Assembly (NCBI GenBank): GCA_020135845.1
Contig: JACHTQ010000014.1
Location: 1-37,134 of the forward strand
Direction: 5' to 3'
DNA: 37,134 nt
Source: Campylobacter sp. W0018
Lineage (GTDB): Bacteria > Campylobacterota > Campylobacteria > Campylobacterales > Campylobacteraceae
The position numbers were made by a program, and so were the translations under genes. Numbering within the stretch: position 1 is the stretch's first letter; every line of letters begins with the position of its first letter. This document shows positions 32,809 to 37,134 of this stretch, in pieces. The notes beneath the pieces were generated by a model, which had not been told where the DNA came from, did no database searches, and saw only the letters and a program-made list of their open reading frames with translations.

Positions 32809-32949
32809 ATGAAAAATTTAAGTATTCAAGAAAAAAGAGATTTAGACACTTGTGTTTTTCAAACCCTAGGGCAAAACAATTTTTCCGATAAAATCGGTTT
32901 TTTTAAAAAAATATTTTTAAAAATTAAATTATTTTTTTATTCTAAATAA
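32809..32949 (+). CDS. possible small protein, 46 residues
   Basis: A short frame starting MKNLSIQEKRDLDTCVFQ and ending in a basic, aromatic tail (FFKKIFLKIKLFFYSK). The first part looks like ordinary coding sequence with Campylobacter codon use. Only a weak AAGG lies 13 bases upstream. A strong + strand terminator lies inside the frame at 32885-32904, so a transcript would normally stop before the stop codon. It may correspond to a small + strand gene annotated here in C. jejuni (Cj0878 as I recall), or the element may be a small RNA. Its 3' end overlaps the minus-strand gene at 32937. Confidence 0.35.
   Translation: MKNLSIQEKRDLDTCVFQTLGQNNFSDKIGFFKKIFLKIKLFFYSK
32885..32904 (+). terminator. 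intrinsic terminator on the + strand
   Basis: CCGAT-AAA-ATCGG followed by seven T residues is a compact intrinsic terminator, readable only on the + strand because the other side lacks a U tract. No large + strand gene precedes it, so it points to a short transcript beginning around 32790-32810. Confidence 0.7.
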
Positions 32950-33569
32950 TACCAATTAAAATCTTCGGCTGTGTAGGAAATATCTTTAAAATCTGGAGAT
33001 TCTATAAAGAATTTACACTTTTTATTTAAATTTTCTATACCATAGACTTTCATGGCCATTTTAGAATTATGTCTTAAAAGTTCTATGCCAACACAAGCTT
33101 GGTTATTGACTTTATAAAGTAAGGTTCCGCCCTCTTTTGGATCCATATTTAAAATATCTAAATTTGGATTTTTGCTCATATCATCTATATTTTGACTAAA
33201 ATTATAATGCAATTTATAATAAATCATAATATCTTGCATAGCATGTTTTAAATCTTGAATCATTTGAGAGATTGTTTGTCTATCGTTTTTATATAAATTT
33301 AAAAAATCACGATTTAAAAAATCATTAAAATTAGAATCTTTATCTAAATTTTTACAAGAATTGTAAGTTTTTAAAATTTGCACTTGATCAGATTTAATTA
33401 AAAGATCTAAACATTTTTTATTGTTTTTGTAAAAATAGACTATTTTTGCATTTTCAACTTTAAAATTTTTATCAGAAGTTTTTTTATAAGCAAAATCACT
33501 CAAATTTTCATAAATATTGGCATAACTTAAAGAATATAAGCTTAAAACTATTGTAGCTATTTTTTTCAT
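32937..33569 (-). CDS. exported protein of unknown function
   Basis: A 210-residue protein with a signal peptide (MKKIATIVLSLYSLSYA), so probably periplasmic. The mature part is Lys-, Asn- and Asp-rich with five Cys, including KKC and CVG, and a C-terminal segment ending in WYYLE. I recognise no family. It is the last gene of the flhA run: its ATG overlaps the stop of the 78-residue gene by 4 bp. Whether it has any flagellar role is unknown. A counterpart lies here in C. jejuni (Cj0879c as I recall). Confidence 0.78.
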   Translation of the reverse strand: MKKIATIVLSLYSLSYANIYENLSDFAYKKTSDKNFKVENAKIVYFYKNNKKCLDLLIKSDQVQILKTYNSCKNLDKDSNFNDFLNRDFLNLYKNDRQTISQMIQDLKHAMQDIMIYYKLHYNFSQNIDDMSKNPNLDILNMDPKEGGTLLYKVNNQACVGIELLRHNSKMAMKVYGIENLNKKCKFFIESPDFKDISYTAEDFNWYYLE

Positions 33570-33802
33570 AGAAATAAATCCTTATGGTTGTTTTTTAAAA
33601 ATTCCACAACTTCTAAAATTTCATCAACGCCCTCTTTTTGAGAATCTTTTAATACTAAATCTATATTGTCTATATATGCCTCAATGGCTGATTCCAATTT
33701 CTCTCTTTTAACTCCGGCATATAAAAGCATAGCTTCTAAAACAATGCTTAATTCATATTGTAAATCTTCTAATTCTTCATTTAGGTTCTTTTGTTTGGAC
33801 AT
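33566..33802 (-). CDS. small acidic helical protein
   Basis: A 78-residue acidic protein predicted from its heptad-like pattern to be almost wholly alpha-helical (LNEELEDLQYELSIVLEAML). There is no signal peptide, Cys or known motif, so it is probably cytoplasmic and may bind a partner. The start lies 26 bp inside the 3' end of the DHH phosphoesterase gene, and its stop overlaps the next gene by 4 bp. It is co-transcribed with flhA. Function is unknown. Confidence 0.72.
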   Translation of the reverse strand: MSKQKNLNEELEDLQYELSIVLEAMLLYAGVKREKLESAIEAYIDNIDLVLKDSQKEGVDEILEVVEFLKNNHKDLFL

Positions 33803-34835
33803 CTTTGTTTTCCTTTTTTAATTCTTTGCTTTTAATAAGATCAAGAATTTGAGCTTTAATATAAGGGTAATTTGAACTATCTTTATAAGCTGAAAATAAA
33901 CCACCACTTGCATTTTTATGCCCTCCTCCGCCAACTAATTTTTTAGCCATTAAACTAACATCGATTTTACCATTTGCTCTAAAACTTAATGTTTTTCTTG
34001 AACTGACATCAATAAAAAAATCATAGTTTGGATTTTTAATCAAAAAATCATTTCCAATAATAGAAGTGTTTCCTATATTAACGGTTAAAATTCCCTTATG
34101 TCCTTCATATTCTATACTAAATTCATCTTTTAATTCCTCTAGTTTTTCAACAACAAAACTAGAAATTAAATTGGCAAGCGTATCATCATAATTTCTCATA
34201 AAAAAATCTTTTTTTATAAAATGTATAGCATTTTCAAGTAAAATATGAGAATTTTCTTTTCCTATAAATTTGATAGCTCTTTCAAAAAGAAAAAATATAT
34301 AATAAACTTGTATTTCTTTAAACATCACTCGATTGATTTCTTTAGCGTTAGCAACCAAGCCTAAAAAAACTTTTCCAAGTTCAAAATTTTCATCCGCGCT
34401 TAACCAAATATCTACAGCATTAACTACATCAACAAAATGTGAAAGTTCTAAATCTGTGTGGCAAATTTTAGAGAAAAAATCATAAGTGATTTTAGTAGCT
34501 GATCTTTTTGAGTCTAATAGATACCAAGGATATTTTTTTGCACACTCTTCCCCACTTTGATGATGATCAAGTAAAAAAATCTTAATCTTTTTTTCTTGAC
34601 ATATTTTGCTAAATTCTTCGCATTGTGAAAGGCTTAAATTTAAATCTGTGATTAAAATGATCGCTTTTTCAAAATTTTCATCTTTTTCGATGTCACTTAA
34701 AATAGTATTAAAATTATCATTGATTTCTTTTCCGTAGTTTGAGTTGTAAAATTTCACATTCTTAAAATAAAAATGAGTGATAAATTGACAAGCGTAACCA
34801 TCAAGATCTGTATGCGAAAGATGATAAATTTTCAT
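33777..34835 (-). CDS. DHH-family phosphoesterase
   Basis: A 352-residue cytoplasmic protein with the DHH domain motifs HTDLDG (8-13), Asp64 in ITDLN, and DHH (90-92) for two Mn2+ ions, and a C-terminal DHHA1 domain ending with GGGGHKNASGG, which binds substrate. The layout resembles nanoRNase/pAp phosphatase and c-di-AMP phosphodiesterase relatives, but without a GGDEF or CBS part; the exact substrate cannot be told. It follows flhA after 8 bp and overlaps the small helical-protein gene by 26 bp. Confidence 0.85.
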   Translation of the reverse strand: MKIYHLSHTDLDGYACQFITHFYFKNVKFYNSNYGKEINDNFNTILSDIEKDENFEKAIILITDLNLSLSQCEEFSKICQEKKIKIFLLDHHQSGEECAKKYPWYLLDSKRSATKITYDFFSKICHTDLELSHFVDVVNAVDIWLSADENFELGKVFLGLVANAKEINRVMFKEIQVYYIFFLFERAIKFIGKENSHILLENAIHFIKKDFFMRNYDDTLANLISSFVVEKLEELKDEFSIEYEGHKGILTVNIGNTSIIGNDFLIKNPNYDFFIDVSSRKTLSFRANGKIDVSLMAKKLVGGGGHKNASGGLFSAYKDSSNYPYIKAQILDLIKSKELKKENKDVQTKEPK

Positions 34836-34843
34836 TATTTTCC

Positions 34844-37018
34844 TTAAAGTTCTATCTTAATAATACCTTCTGTATTGAAATTGGTATTTTCAGCAATTTC
34901 AGCAAAGCTTAGCACAACAATGTTAATATTAAAGTTATAACAAATATCGGCAATAAATTTTCTAAGCTGTGGCTCAACACAAAGTATGAAAGGTTTGATA
35001 CGACCATTAGAAACCGCAGCTACTTCAGCTCTTAAAGTATCGACTAAAACGCCAGTTTGCGCCACACTTAAAGGTAGATGATAGCTACCGTCTCTAAATT
35101 GGACATTTTCCATTAAAATCGCCGAACTAGCAGAATCTAAAATAAAAATATCTAAATTTCCTTTATCATCTAAATACATATTTGTAATCATTCTTGCTAA
35201 CGACGCTCTTACATGCTCTATAATCATATCAAAACTTTTACTTACTTCAGCGATATCGCTAACCGATTCTAAAATAGTAAGCATGTCTTTAATTGGAATA
35301 TGATATTTGAGTAAATCTTTTAAAATCTTTTGAATAAGACTTACAGGCGCCACACTTAAGGCACCTTCAACTATGATAGGATAATCGTTTTTAACCTTAT
35401 CTAGGAGGTTTTGCACTTCTTGACGTGTTAAAAGCTCGCTTGCATGTGATTTAATAAGCTCACTCATGTGAGTTGAAATCACGCTCGCAGGATCGATTAC
35501 TATATAACCATTAAGAGTTGCTTCATCTTTTAAATTCGCATCAATCCAAAGTGCATCGGAATTAAAAGCAGGTTCTTTGGTAGCTATGCCCTCAATTTCT
35601 TCAGTGATAAATCCACTATCCATAGCCAAATATTTATCCGGATAAATTTCAGCACTCGCTATAGAAACCCCTTTTAATTTAAAGCTGTATTCATTAGGCT
35701 TAAGTCTTAGATTGTCACGAATTCTTATTTTTGGCATTAAAAATCCTAAGCTTTCTGCGATACTTCTTCTCATGGATCTAATTCTTTCAGTCAATTCACT
35801 TTCAGCTAGTTTTATAAGTCCGTATCCAAGCTCAAGTTCTAGAATTTCAACTTTAAGAATATCATTAATTTTATGTTCTTCTTCTTTTAAAATTTCTTCT
35901 TCGCTTTTCTTAGCAGGAGTTGCGGCATTTGGAGTAGCCGCTCCACCACTAGCTGCAGCACTTGGTTTAGTTTTTTTAGCTGCCATGATTTCAATTTTAC
36001 CCTCTTTTACTTGTTTAGTTAAAAATCCTAAACCTAAAAAGACTAAAGACATAAAACCTAAGGATAAGTGAGGCAAACCTGGCACTAAAGCAAAAATAAA
36101 CAAAACAAAACCTACGATTAATAAGGTTCTGTATTCGCTTAAAAGCTGATTTAAGGTTCCTTCTGCGAAATTATCTTCATCTTTACTTGCGCGAGTAATA
36201 ATAATAGCCGTAGCCGTAGAAGTTATAAGGCCAGGAATTTGAGATACAAGTCCATCGCCTATGGTAAGTATGGTATAGGTCGAAGCAGCTGTGGATAATG
36301 GCATATCGTGTTGAAAAGAGCCAATTAAAAAGCCTCCGATAATATTAATAATTGTAATAATAATACCAGCAACCGCATCACCTTTGATAAATTTACTCGA
36401 ACCATCCATCGCACCATAAAAATTCGCTTCAGCGATGATTTCTTGTCGTCTTGCACGCGCTGTTTGTTCATCAATAAGACCAGCATTTAAATCCGCATCT
36501 ATAGCCATTTGCTTACCAGGCATCGCATCAAGTGTAAATCTTGCTTGCACTTCAGAAACCCTAGTGCTACCTTTGGTTACAACCATAAAGTTAATCAAAA
36601 CAAGGATACAAAATACGATTACCCCAATAACCATATTTCCACCAACCACGAATTCACCAAAAGAAGCGATGATTTCACTTACAACTTCAGGTCCATTTTG
36701 TCCTTCGCTCAAGATCATACGCGTTGTAGCGATATTTAATGAAAGTCTAAAAAGCGTTATAATTAAGATTAAGGTTGGAAAAGTGGTTAAATCAGTTGGT
36801 TTTGGAATATAAATAGAAATAAGGATAATCAAAACTGATAAAGCAATGCTCAAAGCCAAAAAAAAGTCCAAAATAGGACTTGGCAAAGGAACGATAATAA
36901 TAGCTAAAATACAAACTATAAAACCAACTATAGTAAGACTTTTAGCCTTTAAAACCGGTCCAATTAATGGCCCTAAAAAAGGGAAGACAAGTTCAAATAT
37001 TTTATTTTTTTTTGCCAT
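34844..37018 (-). CDS. flhA: flagellar export gate protein FlhA
   Basis: Core of the flagellar type III export apparatus in the inner membrane. The 724-residue protein has about eight helices to residue 340, with the FHIPEP-family signature in SEVQARFTLDAMPGKQMAID (155-174), then an Ala/Pro/Lys linker (about 345-375), and the large cytoplasmic ring-forming domain to the end. In C. jejuni FlhA is also needed for FlgSR-dependent sigma54 gene expression. The ATG follows the stop of the Rrf2 gene with no gap (TAAATG) and has no Shine-Dalgarno sequence, so translation may depend on the upstream gene. Confidence 0.97.
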   Translation of the reverse strand: MAKKNKIFELVFPFLGPLIGPVLKAKSLTIVGFIVCILAIIIVPLPSPILDFFLALSIALSVLIILISIYIPKPTDLTTFPTLILIITLFRLSLNIATTRMILSEGQNGPEVVSEIIASFGEFVVGGNMVIGVIVFCILVLINFMVVTKGSTRVSEVQARFTLDAMPGKQMAIDADLNAGLIDEQTARARRQEIIAEANFYGAMDGSSKFIKGDAVAGIIITIINIIGGFLIGSFQHDMPLSTAASTYTILTIGDGLVSQIPGLITSTATAIIITRASKDEDNFAEGTLNQLLSEYRTLLIVGFVLFIFALVPGLPHLSLGFMSLVFLGLGFLTKQVKEGKIEIMAAKKTKPSAAASGGAATPNAATPAKKSEEEILKEEEHKINDILKVEILELELGYGLIKLAESELTERIRSMRRSIAESLGFLMPKIRIRDNLRLKPNEYSFKLKGVSIASAEIYPDKYLAMDSGFITEEIEGIATKEPAFNSDALWIDANLKDEATLNGYIVIDPASVISTHMSELIKSHASELLTRQEVQNLLDKVKNDYPIIVEGALSVAPVSLIQKILKDLLKYHIPIKDMLTILESVSDIAEVSKSFDMIIEHVRASLARMITNMYLDDKGNLDIFILDSASSAILMENVQFRDGSYHLPLSVAQTGVLVDTLRAEVAAVSNGRIKPFILCVEPQLRKFIADICYNFNINIVVLSFAEIAENTNFNTEGIIKIEL

Positions 37019-37134
37019 TTATTTTTTTATAATATCCGCTAAAGTTATAGAGTTTAAAAATCCATCTATTTTATCTTGTAGTTCTATAAGCATGGGCATA
37101 AGAGTACAATCTTTTTCTTTATTGTCGGGACACA
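37019..37134 (-). CDS. Rrf2-family transcription regulator, 3' end only
   Basis: The last 38 codons of a gene cut by the window edge. It reads CPDNKEKDCTLMPMLIELQDK and ends in LADIIKK. The pair of Cys separated by seven residues before a helix matches the iron-sulfur-binding region of Rrf2/IscR-type regulators; the first Cys and the winged-helix domain lie outside. C. jejuni has an Rrf2 gene upstream of flhA as I recall (Cj0883c). The stop directly abuts the flhA ATG, so the two are in one transcript. Confidence 0.75.
   Translation of the reverse strand, partial: CPDNKEKDCTLMPMLIELQDKIDGFLNSITLADIIKK

Noticed and set aside
32885..32904. Same hairpin as terminator of the flhA run on the minus strand
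   Set aside because: On the minus strand the stem is followed by AAAAATTG and not by a U tract, so it would not end that transcript.
35712..36071. Long + strand frames opposite flhA (also around 36435-36812)
   Set aside because: They mirror FlhA coding sequence; no promoter, ribosome site or known motif supports them.
1..37134. Prophage, insertion sequence or integrated plasmid
   Set aside because: No transposase, phage or plasmid gene is seen; the only recombinase is the chromosomal XerH, and codon use looks even across the window.

Overview
The window is a strongly AT-rich, gene-dense bacterial chromosome segment. Protein identities and gene order match a Campylobacter of the jejuni/coli group: trmA, metG, fbp, gltX, psd, hemL, folD, lepP, moeA, murA, fspA, pab genes, xerH, tsdA and flhA follow each other as I remember the NCTC 11168 region from about Cj0829c to Cj0883c. 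Proteins are close to but not identical with C. jejuni as I recall them, and several genes I expect from that order are missing, so the species is left open. I see no prophage, insertion sequence or CRISPR array.

Layout. (1) 95-5771: a CoA-binding protein, a small membrane protein on the + strand with a possible NssR-type operator, then a tightly overlapping minus-strand operon of ankyrin protein, SDR oxidoreductase, NhaC-type antiporter and TrmA. (2) 5875-10677: ogt on + (apparently leaderless), then a minus-strand run mobB-fbp-small Cys protein-metG-Mur-like protein. (3) 10783-16386: a + strand lipoprotein whose 3' end overlaps slt by 104 bp on the opposite strand, the gltX-yggT-slt operon, and a divergent leaderless metallophosphoesterase-psd pair. 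(4) 16383-22295: a long minus-strand operon: cytochrome c, hemL, AtpZ-like, a membrane protein, an MFS transporter, a FliK-like protein and an FlhB C-terminal-domain homologue. (5) 22375-27724: folD-lepP on +, a 650-bp noncoding stretch with a lone promoter and repeats, tRNA-Gly(GCC), murA-moeA, and fspA behind a sigma28-type promoter. (6) 27792-31187: xerH-pabBC-pabA, directly preceded by a sequence that looks like the XerH target site difH. (7) 31670-37134: tsdA with its own promoter and terminator, a small + strand ORF or RNA ending in a strong terminator, and the flhA operon behind an Rrf2-type regulator cut by the window edge.

The most informative signal is the xerH-difH pair. It places the window at the chromosome-dimer resolution site, and so probably at the replication terminus. 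The gene content immediately beyond difH, where other strains carry dsb/astA genes as I recall, is replaced here by about 400 bp of noncoding DNA. Other themes are flagellar secretion (flhA, the FliK-like/FlhB-like pair, fspA), cell-envelope synthesis (murA, slt, psd, lepP), folate/one-carbon metabolism (pabA, pabBC, folD) and tetrathionate/thiosulfate respiration (tsdA). Starts were re-chosen for several genes where a non-AUG upstream codon had no ribosome site or where an ATGA/GTGA/TGATG coupling overlap or Shine-Dalgarno sequence fixes the start.
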